64,000 bases of DNA from contig CBDCQL010000001.1 of the NCBI GenBank assembly GCA_965220615.1, positions 310,001-374,000 of the forward strand, read 5' to 3'. This DNA is from JAGWBD01 sp965220615 (GTDB lineage Bacteria > Chloroflexota > Anaerolineae > Aggregatilineales > Phototrophicaceae). Both the position numbers and the translations under genes were made by a program. This document shows positions 51,057 through 60,274 of this stretch, piece after piece. A model generated the notes under the pieces. That model made no database searches. It was not told the DNA's origin and worked only from the letters and a program-made list of their open reading frames with translations. Positions within the stretch are counted from its first letter, which is position 1; each line of letters begins with the position of its first letter.

Positions 51057-52502
51057 TCAGAAGGACAGCGAGACGAAGCGCGTTTCCAGGTACTCCTGCA
51101 AGCCTTCCTGACCGCCCTCGCGACCGAAGCCGCTCTGCTTCATGCCGCCGAAGGGCGCCTGCGCCACCGCCGGCACCAGATCGTTGACGCCGACGATGCC
51201 AAACTCCAGTTCCTCGGCGACGCGCACCATGTTGCCGACGTCGCGCGTGATCGCGTAACCCGCCAGGCCGTAGGGCGTGCCGTTGGCCTGGGCGAGCGCG
51301 TCGTCCAGCGAGCGGTAGGAGGACACGGCCATCACCGGTCCGAAGACTTCGTCACAACTCAGACGCATGTCGTCGGTAATGTCGGTCAGAATCGTCGGCT
51401 TGTAGAACCAGCCATCGTCCATCCCTTCCGGCCGGCAGGCACCGGTGACCACTTTCGCGCCGCGCTGCAGGGCGTCCCCGACAAAGTCCTCGACCTTGTC
51501 GCGGCCGGCCTCGGTGACCATGGGGCCGACGGTGACGCCTTCATCCAGGCCGTTGCCGAGGACCAGTCGCTCGGCGGCGGCCTTGCTGGCCTCGAGGAAG
51601 TCCTCGTAGGCGGGCTGCTCGACGTAGAAACGCGAGGGCGAAATGCAGACCTGGCCGTTGTTACGGAACTTGGCCGTGACGGAGATCTCGGCGGCCTGTT
51701 CGATGTCGCTGTCGGCGAAGACGATCACCGGCGCGCTGCCGCCCAGTTCCAGCGAGAGGCGCTTGAAGTGCGGCGCGGCGTTGCGCATCAGGATGCGCCC
51801 CACCCGCTGCGAGCCGGTGAAACTGATCTTGTCGACCTCGGGGCTGTCGGTGAAGGCCTCGCCCATGCCGGCCGGGTCGCCGTTGACGAGGTTGAGCACG
51901 CCCGGCGGCAGGCCGGCCTCAACCAGCAGGCCGGCCAGCAGCATGGAACTGAGCGGCGTCAGTTCGCTGGGGCGACCGACCACGGTACAGCCGGCGGCCA
52001 GACCGGCGGCCCACTTGCGCGAGGGCAGGATGCCAGGGAAGTTCCAGGCGGTGATGGCGGCCGCCACGCCGACGGGCCGCACGATGGTCATCATGCGCTT
52101 GTTGGCCACGTGGGAGGGAATCAGACGGCCGTAGGCGCGCTTGCCTTCCTCGGCGAACCAGTCGAAGACGTCGGCGGCGGAGCCCCACTCGCCCTGCGCC
52201 TCGACCAGGGGCTTGCCGCATTCCTGCGTCATGGCCCGCGCCAGTTCGTCCACGCGCTCGCGGATCAGTTCACCCGTGCGGCGCAGTACGGCTCCACGTT
52301 CCCAGGCACTGGCCTCACGCCATTCCGGCAGGGCGCGGCGCGCGGCAGCGATGGCCGGCGCCACGTCCGCGGCGCTGCCGAAGGGCACTTCCATGACGAC
52401 CTCGCCGGTAGCCGGGTTGTCCACCGGGAAGGTCCGGCCGTCCAGGGCGTCAACCCAGTCTCCGTCAATCAGCATTTTGCAGGGCATGGTCATCTCCAGC
52501 AA
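51057..52502 (-). CDS. NAD(P)-dependent aldehyde dehydrogenase (alpha-ketoglutaric/succinic semialdehyde type)
   Basis: 481 residues. Catalytic Glu lies in LELGGSAPVIVFADSD and Cys in NNGQVCISPSRFYV; the cofactor loop is FTGSQRVGR. ITAWNFPGILPSRK is the usual substrate-site sequence. In context (next to an arabinonate-type dehydratase) the Weimberg-type 2-ketoglutaric semialdehyde is the likely substrate. ATG 52490 is an alternative start to 52502. Confidence 0.85.
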   Translation of the reverse strand: MLEMTMPCKMLIDGDWVDALDGRTFPVDNPATGEVVMEVPFGSAADVAPAIAAARRALPEWREASAWERGAVLRRTGELIRERVDELARAMTQECGKPLVEAQGEWGSAADVFDWFAEEGKRAYGRLIPSHVANKRMMTIVRPVGVAAAITAWNFPGILPSRKWAAGLAAGCTVVGRPSELTPLSSMLLAGLLVEAGLPPGVLNLVNGDPAGMGEAFTDSPEVDKISFTGSQRVGRILMRNAAPHFKRLSLELGGSAPVIVFADSDIEQAAEISVTAKFRNNGQVCISPSRFYVEQPAYEDFLEASKAAAERLVLGNGLDEGVTVGPMVTEAGRDKVEDFVGDALQRGAKVVTGACRPEGMDDGWFYKPTILTDITDDMRLSCDEVFGPVMAVSSYRSLDDALAQANGTPYGLAGYAITRDVGNMVRVAEELEFGIVGVNDLVPAVAQAPFGGMKQSGFGREGGQEGLQEYLETRFVSLSF

Positions 52503-52585
52503 TACAGGCTGTTCGAGTCGCTGGATTGTAGCACGCGCGTCTGCATTGTCGCGTCCTTGTCTGCCGACGGGGAGTGGCGAGTGGG

Positions 52586-52740
52586 GGTGGGCGAATTGAT
52601 AAATCGCCCCTGCTGCAGACGATGTACGGGCGACATATCATGTCGCCCGCGCCCGCCCCGGCCACTGTTGCGCAGGTTGCGGCGGGCGATTTGATAAATC
52701 GCCCGTACAGTCGCGGGAGCCCTTCCCTCAGGGAGAGGGG
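52586..52740. repeat. Dispersed hairpin repeats upstream of the aldehyde dehydrogenase
   Basis: GGGCGAATTGATAAATCGCCC (52589-52609), GGGCGACATATCATGTCGCCC (52629-52649) and GGGCGATTTGATAAATCGCCC (52684-52704) occur in sequence, followed by the CCCTTCCCTCAGGG unit also seen at 28139. Same family as the other clusters. Confidence 0.87.
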
Positions 52741-52762
52741 GAGTCAGACAGGAGCGGCGCGT

Positions 52763-53836
52763 TCAGCCCGACGGGGACAGTTCGACCGTCCGACCCTCGC
52801 GCGCCGATTGCTGCGCGGCCAGGGCGAAGCGCAGCACCTCGCTGCCCTCGGCGCCGGTCAGCACGGGCGGATCGCCCGCGTGCAGCGCGTCGATGAAATG
52901 GCGCGTCGAGAGGATGAAACTCTGCTCCCAGCCGACGGGCATGTCCGAAAAGCTGCGCACCTGGCGGTCACGGTAGAGGATGACTGGCGGCCGGTCGAAG
53001 AGCTTGCCGTGGCCGCGCGTGACCTCAATGACGCCGCGCGTGCCGGTGATCTCGACGCGGTCGTCCTGAGCGTAGTAGGGCGACCAGATTTCCATGTCAC
53101 GCGAATACACCACCTCGAGCGAGCCGTAGCGGCCGCCGGGGAACTTCCAGGAAATGATGGCGGGCGCGTCCAGGATGTTGCCGGGTTCGCGCTCGGTCTC
53201 GTCGATCCAGGCGTGCACGGCCTGCGCCTGGCCCATAAAATGCCAGCCGAGGGCGAACTTGTGGTGGCCGTCATCGAAGACCAGCGGCCCGCCGCCGCAC
53301 TGCTCGGGGGTGAAGCGCCAGGCCTCCGCCGCCCGCGGGATGGGCCAGGAATCCGGGCTGGTGGCCGAGTTGCTCTTGATGCGGATGGTGAGCGGGTCGC
53401 CGATCTCCCCGGCGTCGATGAGCGCCTTCGCGCGCATCACCGGCGGGTAGAAGACGAAATTCTCGAAGACCTTGAAGACGATGTCCGCCTCCTGGGCGGC
53501 GCGGTTCATGGCGTCGGCGTCTTCCATGTTGAGCGCCATGGGCTTCTGCAGCGAGATGTTCACTCCGGCCGCGGCGGCGTCCAGCATGACCGCGCAGTGC
53601 AGGTGATGGGGCACGAGAATCTCGACCAGGTCGAGTTCGGCGCGCGCCAGCATTTCGCGGTGGTCGCTGTAGATCTGCGCCGCTTCCACGCCCCAGGCGG
53701 CGGCGCGCTCACGCGCCAGCTCCGGCACCGTGTCGCAGACGGCCACGATGCGCGCCCGCGGGTTCTGCAGATATTCCAGCGCGTGCAGGTCGGAGATGCG
53801 CCCGGTGCCGATGAAGCCAACCCGCAGCTCGCTCAC
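52763..53836 (-). CDS. Gfo/Idh/MocA-family oxidoreductase
   Basis: 357 residues. The Rossmann start is RVGFIGTGRISDLHALEYLQ, then the family NAD-binding dipeptide region ILVPHHLHCAVMLDAAAAG and SLQKPMALN. The usual EKP is QKP here, a minor variant. FDDGHHKFALGWHF holds the catalytic His. Its ATGA start overlaps the IclR regulator stop by four bases, so it is controlled with the sugar cluster. Sugar or sugar-acid dehydrogenase is likely. Confidence 0.88.
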   Translation of the reverse strand: MSELRVGFIGTGRISDLHALEYLQNPRARIVAVCDTVPELARERAAAWGVEAAQIYSDHREMLARAELDLVEILVPHHLHCAVMLDAAAAGVNISLQKPMALNMEDADAMNRAAQEADIVFKVFENFVFYPPVMRAKALIDAGEIGDPLTIRIKSNSATSPDSWPIPRAAEAWRFTPEQCGGGPLVFDDGHHKFALGWHFMGQAQAVHAWIDETEREPGNILDAPAIISWKFPGGRYGSLEVVYSRDMEIWSPYYAQDDRVEITGTRGVIEVTRGHGKLFDRPPVILYRDRQVRSFSDMPVGWEQSFILSTRHFIDALHAGDPPVLTGAEGSEVLRFALAAQQSAREGRTVELSPSG

Positions 53837-54603
53837 GCGTCCTCCCCGCTGGCCTCATACTCCTCGTGCCGGTAGGAAAGACGGTCGCTCAGCGTCTGGC
53901 CGATACGCTGCACCACCTGGGCCAGATCGTGAATGCGCGACAGGGCCAGTCTGGCGCCGGGACCGGAGATGCCGATCGCGCCGACCAGTTCGCCTTCGAG
54001 ACCATAGAGCGGCACGGCCACGCAGCGCACGTCGTAGCTGAATTCCTCGTCGTCGATGGCGTAGCCCTGGCGCCGCGCCTGCTCAAGGTGCATGCGCAGG
54101 GTGTCGGCGTCGGTGATGGTACGCGGCGTGTAGCGCTCCATTTGCTCCGGCAGGCGACTGTCACCGAAGGCCAGCAGGACCTTGCCCAGGGCCGTGCAGT
54201 GCAGCGGCGCCAGCGTTCCCACGCCGGTGGAGACGCGCAGGGAGGCGGCCGCCTCGACCTGGTCCAGATAGAGCACCTGGTCGTTGGCGCGCACGGCGAC
54301 GTGCGCGCATTCCTGGGTCTGCGCCACCAGTTCGCGCAGGTAGGGCCGCGCCTGGTCGCGCAGCGGCGTACGGTTGAGCAGGCTCTGGCCCAGGCGCACC
54401 AGACGCGGGCCCAGGGTGTAGCGACGCGTCTCGCTGGACTGCTCCACGTAGCCATAAATGGCCAAGGTCTTCATGATGCGCGAGGCGGTGCTTTTGTCGA
54501 TGTCGATGCGCCGCGCGAGCCCCGTCACACCCATGCCGTCCGTCTCCGCCTCAAGAATATCAAGGGCGCGCAGACCTCTGGCGAGGGACTGGATTTCGGC
54601 CAT
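53833..54603 (-). CDS. IclR-family transcriptional regulator
   Basis: 256 residues from ATG 54603 (MAEIQSLARGLRALDIL). The winged helix reads GVTGLARRIDIDKSTASRIMKTLAIYGYV, and the ligand domain carries LHCTALGKVLLAF and AVPLYGLEGELVGAIGISGP. It sits divergently to the ABC importer and upstream of the MocA oxidoreductase, so it probably represses or activates both transcripts according to a sugar-acid signal. Confidence 0.9.
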   Translation of the reverse strand: MAEIQSLARGLRALDILEAETDGMGVTGLARRIDIDKSTASRIMKTLAIYGYVEQSSETRRYTLGPRLVRLGQSLLNRTPLRDQARPYLRELVAQTQECAHVAVRANDQVLYLDQVEAAASLRVSTGVGTLAPLHCTALGKVLLAFGDSRLPEQMERYTPRTITDADTLRMHLEQARRQGYAIDDEEFSYDVRCVAVPLYGLEGELVGAIGISGPGARLALSRIHDLAQVVQRIGQTLSDRLSYRHEEYEASGEDA

Positions 54604-54635
54604 AACGACTTTTCTCCAGGTTAGCGTTTGTTGGG

Positions 54636-54665
54636 GATTGTACAATCAGGGTTGGAATACGTCAA
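54636..54665 (-). promoter_or_regulatory. Promoter and palindromic operator of the IclR gene
   Basis: Minus-strand TTGACG (54660-54665), a 17-base spacer and TACAAT (54637-54642) form a strong promoter. The perfect palindrome GATTGTACAATC (54636-54647) overlaps the -10, so it is a good candidate autoregulatory site. Confidence 0.7.
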
Positions 54666-54691
54666 CAAAAGAAACAAATCCGGTGGATTGC

Positions 54692-54720
54692 TTGACAATT
54701 GATAAACCGGGTTGTATCCT
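54692..54720 (+). promoter_or_regulatory. Promoter of the sugar ABC operon
   Basis: TTGACA (54692-54697), a 17-base spacer and TATCCT (54715-54720). The spacer end and -10 (GTTGTATCCTGTGCAATC) resembles the GATTGTACAATC palindrome, so the same regulator could act on both divergent promoters. Confidence 0.75.
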
Positions 54721-54803
54721 GTGCAATCGTAGCGGTCGAGGGCCGCGCCGCCACGGGCGAGCGTGGGTCCCTGGCCAAATTAACAGATGGTTGCGAAAGG
54801 AAT

Positions 54804-56066
54804 ATGGACATGACCCGTTTGCACCGTGCTCTTGTTCTGTTGCTGGTGCCGCTGCTGACCTTCGGCGCGGTCGCCTCCGTCGTCGCCCAGGAGGAGGTCA
54901 ACATCTCGCACTACTTCTCCGGCGAACTGAATCAGGAAAACCTCAATACCGTGATGGCCAACTTCACCGAGGCCACCGGCATCGGCGTGGTGGACAGCCC
55001 GATCGGCCATGAGGACTTCAAGGCCGGCATCCTCGCGGGCGTCGCCAGCGGCGTGCTGCCGGATGCCTTCTCCTACTGGGCCGGCGCGCGCGTCCAGTTC
55101 GTGGTCGACGCCGGCGCCCTGCAGCCCATCGATGCCATGTGGGACGCCGCCGGTCTGGATGACGTGGTGCCGGCCGGCGTGGCCGACGCCGCCACGCTCT
55201 ACAACGGCGAGCGCTACCTGGTGCCCTTCAACATCCACTACGCCGCCTTCTTCTACAACCCGAAGGTCTGGGCCGGGGCCGGCATCGAGGTGCCCGACAC
55301 CTGGGACGGCCTGATGGACGCCTTCGCCGAATTCGAGATGCAGGGCATCGACCCCATCGCGCTCGGCTCCAAGTTCCGCTGGCCGGGCCAGTTCTGGTTT
55401 GACTACCTGCTGCTGCGCACCGCCGGGCCGGACTATCGCGCCGCGCTGATGGCCGGCGACGCCTCCTACGAGGACGCCGAAGTCGTGCGCGCCATGGAGA
55501 TGTGGCAGGAACTGATCGACGCCGGTTACTTCGTCGACGGCGCCAACGCCTACGACTGGGTCGACGCGGCGGACCAGGTCGCCAACGGCCAGGCGGCCGT
55601 CACCCTGATGGGCACCTGGATCGGCGGCTACTGGAAGGGCCAGGAACTCGTCCCCGGTGAAGACTACGACTTCTTCGACTTCCCCGAGATCGACATGGTG
55701 CCGCAGGCCGGCGTCGGCCCGATTGACGGCTGGGTGATGACGGCGGGCGCGGACGCGGCAAGCGCCGGCGCGCTGCTCGAGTACCTCGTCAACGACGTCG
55801 ATACGCAGACCCTGTGGAACACCAGCTACGGTTCCATCTCGCCGAACGTCAACGTCGATCCGATGGCCTATGACGTGGTTGCGGCCAAGGCGGGCGCCAG
55901 CATCGCCAACGCCGCCGTCTACGCCTTCAACTACGACCTGGCCACCACCCCGCCCGTGGCGGAGTGCGGCCTCGACATGTTCTCGGCCTTCATGGACGAC
56001 TCCAGCGACATTGCCGGTACCCTGGCGACGACCCAGGCCTGCGCTGAAGAAGGCTTCATGCAGTAG
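54804..56066 (+). CDS. Sugar ABC transporter substrate-binding protein
   Basis: 420 residues from ATG 54804, which is preceded by GCGAAAGGAAT; an upstream in-frame start lies inside the promoter. A Sec signal peptide (LLLVPLLTFGAVASVVAQ) ends about residue 28. Family-1 binding protein pattern: ISHYFSGELNQENLNTVMANF, GVLPDAFSYWAG, VPDTWDGLMDAFAEFEMQGI and QAAVTLMGTWIGGYW. Probably brings in the pentose or sugar acid used by the neighbouring enzymes. Confidence 0.9.
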   Translation: MDMTRLHRALVLLLVPLLTFGAVASVVAQEEVNISHYFSGELNQENLNTVMANFTEATGIGVVDSPIGHEDFKAGILAGVASGVLPDAFSYWAGARVQFVVDAGALQPIDAMWDAAGLDDVVPAGVADAATLYNGERYLVPFNIHYAAFFYNPKVWAGAGIEVPDTWDGLMDAFAEFEMQGIDPIALGSKFRWPGQFWFDYLLLRTAGPDYRAALMAGDASYEDAEVVRAMEMWQELIDAGYFVDGANAYDWVDAADQVANGQAAVTLMGTWIGGYWKGQELVPGEDYDFFDFPEIDMVPQAGVGPIDGWVMTAGADAASAGALLEYLVNDVDTQTLWNTSYGSISPNVNVDPMAYDVVAAKAGASIANAAVYAFNYDLATTPPVAECGLDMFSAFMDDSSDIAGTLATTQACAEEGFMQ

Positions 56067-56197
56067 GAGCAGGTTATCGATTTTGCGTTCGTTCACACGA
56101 GCGCCACTCCAGGCGGGGCATGCAGTCTGTGTCCCGCCTGAACTTTTTCCGGTGGCCAGGACGCGGCCGCAAAGCTGCGTTACGACAGGATAGCCCC

Positions 56198-57088
56198 ATG
56201 AAGCTTTCGCTCAAGGCTTCCCAACGACTCTGGACCTTCGCCTTTCTCGTCGTCCCGCTCAGCGTCTACTTCGTGGTGGTCATCGGCCCGCTGCTGGCCA
56301 CCGCCTGGCTCAGCCTGACGAACTACACCTTCAGCGCCTTCGCCTCGCCGGAATTCGCCGGCCTGGTCAACTACGAACGCCTGACGGGCGACGATTACTT
56401 CCATACATCCCTGAAGAACACGCTGATCTGGATGGTGGCGGCGCTGATTCTGCCCACCGGCGGCGGGTTGATTCTGGCGCTGCTGCTGCACGGCAGGGTG
56501 CGCGGCGCCAACGTCTTCAAGTCGCTCTTCTACCTGCCCATCACCATCTCGATGATCGTCATCGCCCAGACCTGGCAGTGGATGTATCAACCGGACTGGG
56601 GCCTGCTTAACACCCTGCTCAAGACCATCGGGGTGGAGAAGTGGAAAGTCTTCTGGCTCAGTACGCGCGGTCTGGCGCTGGGCGCCATCATCTTCGCCTG
56701 GTCCTGGCAACAGGTGGGCCTGTCGATGGTGATCTTCCTCGCGGGGTTGACCTCCCTGCCCGGTGAAATGCTGGAGGCGGCGCAGATCGACGGCGCCAAC
56801 TACCGGCAGTCGCTGCGGCGCATCGTGATCCCTTTGTTGTTGCCCTCCAGCGTGGTCGTCATCGCGCTGGCTGTGATCAACTCGTTGCGCAGCTTCGACC
56901 TCGTCTGGGTGCTCAACGAGGGAGGTTCGGGCTCCTCCACGCTGGCCGTGCAGATGTACCGCGAGACGTTCAAGTCGCTGCGCGCCGGCTACGGCAGCGC
57001 GGTCTCGATGGTGCTCTTCGCCATCGCCGCCATCATCATCGTCTTCTACTTCCGTCGCGTGCGCCGTCTGGAACACCTCTATGACTGA
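56198..57088 (+). CDS. Sugar ABC transporter permease (MalF-type)
   Basis: 296 residues from ATG 56198. Six membrane segments, LWTFAFLVVPLSVYFVVVIG at the front, and the EAA loop MLEAAQIDGANYRQSLRRIVIPLLLPSS. It overlaps the next permease gene by eight bases. Confidence 0.92.
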   Translation: MKLSLKASQRLWTFAFLVVPLSVYFVVVIGPLLATAWLSLTNYTFSAFASPEFAGLVNYERLTGDDYFHTSLKNTLIWMVAALILPTGGGLILALLLHGRVRGANVFKSLFYLPITISMIVIAQTWQWMYQPDWGLLNTLLKTIGVEKWKVFWLSTRGLALGAIIFAWSWQQVGLSMVIFLAGLTSLPGEMLEAAQIDGANYRQSLRRIVIPLLLPSSVVVIALAVINSLRSFDLVWVLNEGGSGSSTLAVQMYRETFKSLRAGYGSAVSMVLFAIAAIIIVFYFRRVRRLEHLYD

Positions 57089-57953
57089 GCTTGCGCGCTC
57101 CGCTGTCTCCCTAACAGAGCGCGAGCGCGCCCAAAACTGGAGCCGTCGCGCGCTCTACGCCGCGCTCATCGCGCTGGTCGTCGTTTACTCGGTACCGACC
57201 TTCGGCGTGCTGCTCAGCTCGGTCCAGCGCGACCGCGAAATCTCGCGCCACGGCCTGTGGCGCATTCCGGACGAAATCACGCTGGAGAACTACGAACGCG
57301 CCCTCGGCGGCACCAACGTGCCCAACTACCTGCTCAACTCGGTGATCGTCACGGTCACGGCGACGGCCGTCTCAATCGCCTTCGGCGTGCTGACGGGCTA
57401 CGTCTTCAGCCGCCTGGCCTTCCGCGGCAGCGAGGTCCTTTACCTGATCGTGGTGGCGGGCCTCTTCTTCCCGCCGCAGATCGTGATCATCCCGCTGCAA
57501 CAGCTCTTCAGCCGCACGCCCATTAACGACACGATTCTGGTGCTCATCGTGGTGCACGTGGCCTTCGGCCTGCCGATCACCACCATGCTCCTGCGCAACT
57601 TCTTCTCGACCATCCCGGCAGCATTGCGCGAGGCCGCCATCATCGACGGCGCCAACGAGGGGCAGATCCTGCTGCGCGTGATGGTGCCGCTGATGCTGCC
57701 GGCGCTGGCCGTGCTGGCGACGCTGCAGTTCACCTGGATCTGGAACGACTTCCTCTGGCCCTTCATCCTGATCAAGAACGACGCGGCCAGGACCATCATG
57801 GCGGGCATCGTGCTGCTCAAGGGGCCCTACGACAAGGCCTGGGGCTTGCAGGGCGCGCTCTCGGTGATCGCCAGCCTGCCGACGCTGCTGATCTTCCTCT
57901 TCTTCCAGCGCTACTTCATCCGCGGCCTGACTTTCGGCGCGGTGAAGGGGTAG
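57081..57953 (+). CDS. Sugar ABC transporter permease (MalG-type)
   Basis: 290 residues with six membrane segments; EAA loop ALREAAIIDGANEGQILLRVMVPLMLP and the C-terminal QRYFIRGLTFGAVKG typical of MalG. No ATPase gene follows, as in the 28-31 kb cassette. Confidence 0.92.
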   Translation: MTELARSAVSLTERERAQNWSRRALYAALIALVVVYSVPTFGVLLSSVQRDREISRHGLWRIPDEITLENYERALGGTNVPNYLLNSVIVTVTATAVSIAFGVLTGYVFSRLAFRGSEVLYLIVVAGLFFPPQIVIIPLQQLFSRTPINDTILVLIVVHVAFGLPITTMLLRNFFSTIPAALREAAIIDGANEGQILLRVMVPLMLPALAVLATLQFTWIWNDFLWPFILIKNDAARTIMAGIVLLKGPYDKAWGLQGALSVIASLPTLLIFLFFQRYFIRGLTFGAVKG

Positions 57954-57962
57954 CGGGCCAAT

Positions 57963-58514
57963 GTGGCGACCACGGAGCAACTAATGTTAGAGCATGCAAA
58001 CAACAGGTGGCCGGAATTCGGCCATGGACTGGCCAGCGCTTTCGGTCTGAGTCGTTACAGGAACAGGTTTCAACTCCTGACGAACCGGTTCTCGCGACCA
58101 ACATGGGTAGTTGTGGGCGAAGCGCTTGCCGACGCCATGAACGAGTATGGCGCCGACATCCGCAAGACGAACCCCGATGCAACACTTCCACGTCGTGCAG
58201 AGCCCCTCGCCGGTTCATTGCCGGATCCTGAAATTCTTGCCCACTATGATCGCGAATGGCCGGGAAGCGCCGAACAGATACTTTCGATGGCCGAAAACAG
58301 TCTGCACCAGCAAACCGGGGAACTGGCTGCACAGCGCCCGTTCTTCAAGCAGCCATACACACTGGGGTTTCTTGCCGGCACAGCCATTGTGCTGACCATC
58401 CTGTTGGTCGGCTTCTGGCTCGTCAGCCTGGGGCACTGGCTCCCTGGCATGGTTGGCATCCTACTGGTCCTGGTGATCTCTGCTGTGCAGTTTCGGGTCA
58501 CCAAATTAGTGTAG
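57963..58514 (+). CDS. DUF2335-family membrane protein
   Basis: 183 residues from GTG 57963 (ATG 57984 is an alternative). The segment LAHYDREWPGSAEQILSMAENSLHQQT followed by two membrane helices (LGFLAGTAIVLTILLVGFWL, LPGMVGILLVLVISAVQF) is the DUF2335 arrangement. The N-terminal half is polar. Such proteins are of unknown function and common in mobile or variable regions. It starts 9 bases after the ABC operon but composition and content are unrelated. Confidence 0.7.
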   Translation: MATTEQLMLEHANNRWPEFGHGLASAFGLSRYRNRFQLLTNRFSRPTWVVVGEALADAMNEYGADIRKTNPDATLPRRAEPLAGSLPDPEILAHYDREWPGSAEQILSMAENSLHQQTGELAAQRPFFKQPYTLGFLAGTAIVLTILLVGFWLVSLGHWLPGMVGILLVLVISAVQFRVTKLV

Positions 58515-58760
58515 CCAAGTTTCACAATTCAATGACAGAATATTCCCTCGCCAAAGATTGATTCCGCTGGCAACAGGAGGCGTTCCGCTGCCGATCTCTT
58601 TCTTCCATGACTGTTTCCATAATCGATTTGTGTGTGCGGCGGTAAAGGGGTGGCGACACGAGTTTGGGCCCGATAAATTACCGGGCCATTAGCATGGACG
58701 GAGTTCAAAGCATATTGAGTTATTATTTACGCCAAAGTGATCCGGATACTTGGGGAACAT

Positions 58761-59534
58761 ATGGAGTCTCCAGCATCAATGGGAAATGACCTGTCGCAGT
58801 TTCAATGGGATGCAGTCTCTTTGCGCATGACTGCCTTTCCTAGGCCCGGTTCAGAATTGACTGCCACAGATTGGTGGAGAAGTGTGGTAGGTGAAGTCTC
58901 TGAGCAACAAACAATGAATCCTCAGAGCGGCGAATTTCTAGAATCTGGCAAATTCGGACCAGGCATACTTGAGTTAAAGATTAGCCCTGTAAATGTAACT
59001 TGGGTCTACCGAATGGAGGATCGTCAACAAGAAACGGTTCGTGTATCCATTGGTGACTTTCGAACCAGGAGTAGGGAATTCCGCTCTTTGATGGACAAAT
59101 GGTTCGATCTTGATGCGTTTTCAAATCCTATTCGGATGGCGTTTGGTGCCATATTGATTCAACCTGTACGAAATCAGGAAGAGGGATTTGTTCGTCTTTC
59201 AGATTACATTTCTGCAATTTCATTCAATCCGCCTCCTTCTTCCAGTTTTCTTTATCAGCTGAACAGGAGACGTGAATCAACACTTGATATTGAAGACTTG
59301 GTCATAAACAGGGTGATGAAATGGTCATTGGCTCAACAGCAACTCATGGTTCATCACCCTGATGGGAGAGTAGATTTCGCTTCTGCGGCACCTAATAGTC
59401 TTGTTCATCTTGAGATAGACATAAACACGATCCCGGAATTCGAGGGGGAATTTGACAAAGGCTGCTTGCCAAAGGTATTTGGAGAGCTTGTTGAACTTGG
59501 AATTGAAATTGCTGAGAAGGGCGACATTCCATGA
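58761..59534 (+). CDS. TIGR04255-like protein, first gene of an AT-richer three-gene operon
   Basis: 257 residues from ATG 58761, preceded by TTGGGGAAC; GTG 58737 lacks such a site. The C-terminal part (LVHLEIDINTIPEFEG..LPKVFGELVELGIEIAEKG) and the central FLYQLNRRRESTLDIEDLVI resemble the sporadically distributed TIGR04255 family, whose role is unknown. Coding DNA is much richer in A+T than its flanks. Its stop overlaps the next start as ATGA. Confidence 0.5.
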   Translation: MESPASMGNDLSQFQWDAVSLRMTAFPRPGSELTATDWWRSVVGEVSEQQTMNPQSGEFLESGKFGPGILELKISPVNVTWVYRMEDRQQETVRVSIGDFRTRSREFRSLMDKWFDLDAFSNPIRMAFGAILIQPVRNQEEGFVRLSDYISAISFNPPPSSSFLYQLNRRRESTLDIEDLVINRVMKWSLAQQQLMVHHPDGRVDFASAAPNSLVHLEIDINTIPEFEGEFDKGCLPKVFGELVELGIEIAEKGDIP

Positions 59535-60256
59535 GCTTGGCCGTTGCTGAAATGCTAACTCGGGAGTCCACATCCCCAACGGACGAACCTCGTTCAAATG
59601 AGGACCCTAATCAAGTCACGGATCACAAAGTAATTGTCGGCAACTTTCGCCCCGCTTCTCCTACCACTGCCGAAACCGAGAAGGAAAGTTCAGGCAAGGG
59701 AGATACCTCTTATCATGGAAAGCAATCTTATCATCTGGAAATCCTGGATTTATCACCATCCCGTTGGGTGCTGACTACCGTAGACAGATCGGCAAATTCG
59801 ACTGCAGATACCGAGAGACCGGAATCACTAACTGAGGAATTGCAGCGGATCTTTACTGCTGCCAAGGAAGAAATATTCGAAGACGGGATGGATTCCGTCT
59901 TTTCCCGCCGACTTGTCAAATTCATGGAGAATTACAACAGACTGGCAATTGATATCTTGTCAGAATTGCTGATACCGGAGCGCGTCAACGCTGAGGTTGC
60001 TGGAGAAGCACTGAGGCATGTCGGTTATTCTGAGGACGTGTCAACACGAATTCCAAGACGCAGGTTGCTTGAGCATTGCCTGTTCGGCTCATCCGCAAGA
60101 ATTCGAGATGGCGCGATTCTAGGCATTGCAGCCATGAATGACCCAAGAGCTATACCATTTGTTGAACAAGCCATTTGCCGAGAGTTAATCCCTGAACTAA
60201 GACGAGACATGTGTGCAGTCTTGGAACAGTTGCACGAAACTAACTCCAAGGCATGA
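59531..60256 (+). CDS. Unknown protein with HEAT-like C-terminal part
   Basis: 241 residues. The first 100 are polar and probably disordered, rich in Ser, Thr, Glu and Pro. The rest is helical, with FSRRLVKFMENYNRLAIDILSELL, VAGEALRHVGYSED and ARIRDGAILGIAAMNDPRAIPFVEQAI, which looks like paired HEAT-type helices. It is translationally coupled to the preceding gene (ATGA overlap). No enzyme motif seen. Confidence 0.5.
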   Translation: MSLAVAEMLTRESTSPTDEPRSNEDPNQVTDHKVIVGNFRPASPTTAETEKESSGKGDTSYHGKQSYHLEILDLSPSRWVLTTVDRSANSTADTERPESLTEELQRIFTAAKEEIFEDGMDSVFSRRLVKFMENYNRLAIDILSELLIPERVNAEVAGEALRHVGYSEDVSTRIPRRRLLEHCLFGSSARIRDGAILGIAAMNDPRAIPFVEQAICRELIPELRRDMCAVLEQLHETNSKA

Positions 60257-60274
60257 CGCCAAGTGGCGTTTGTA

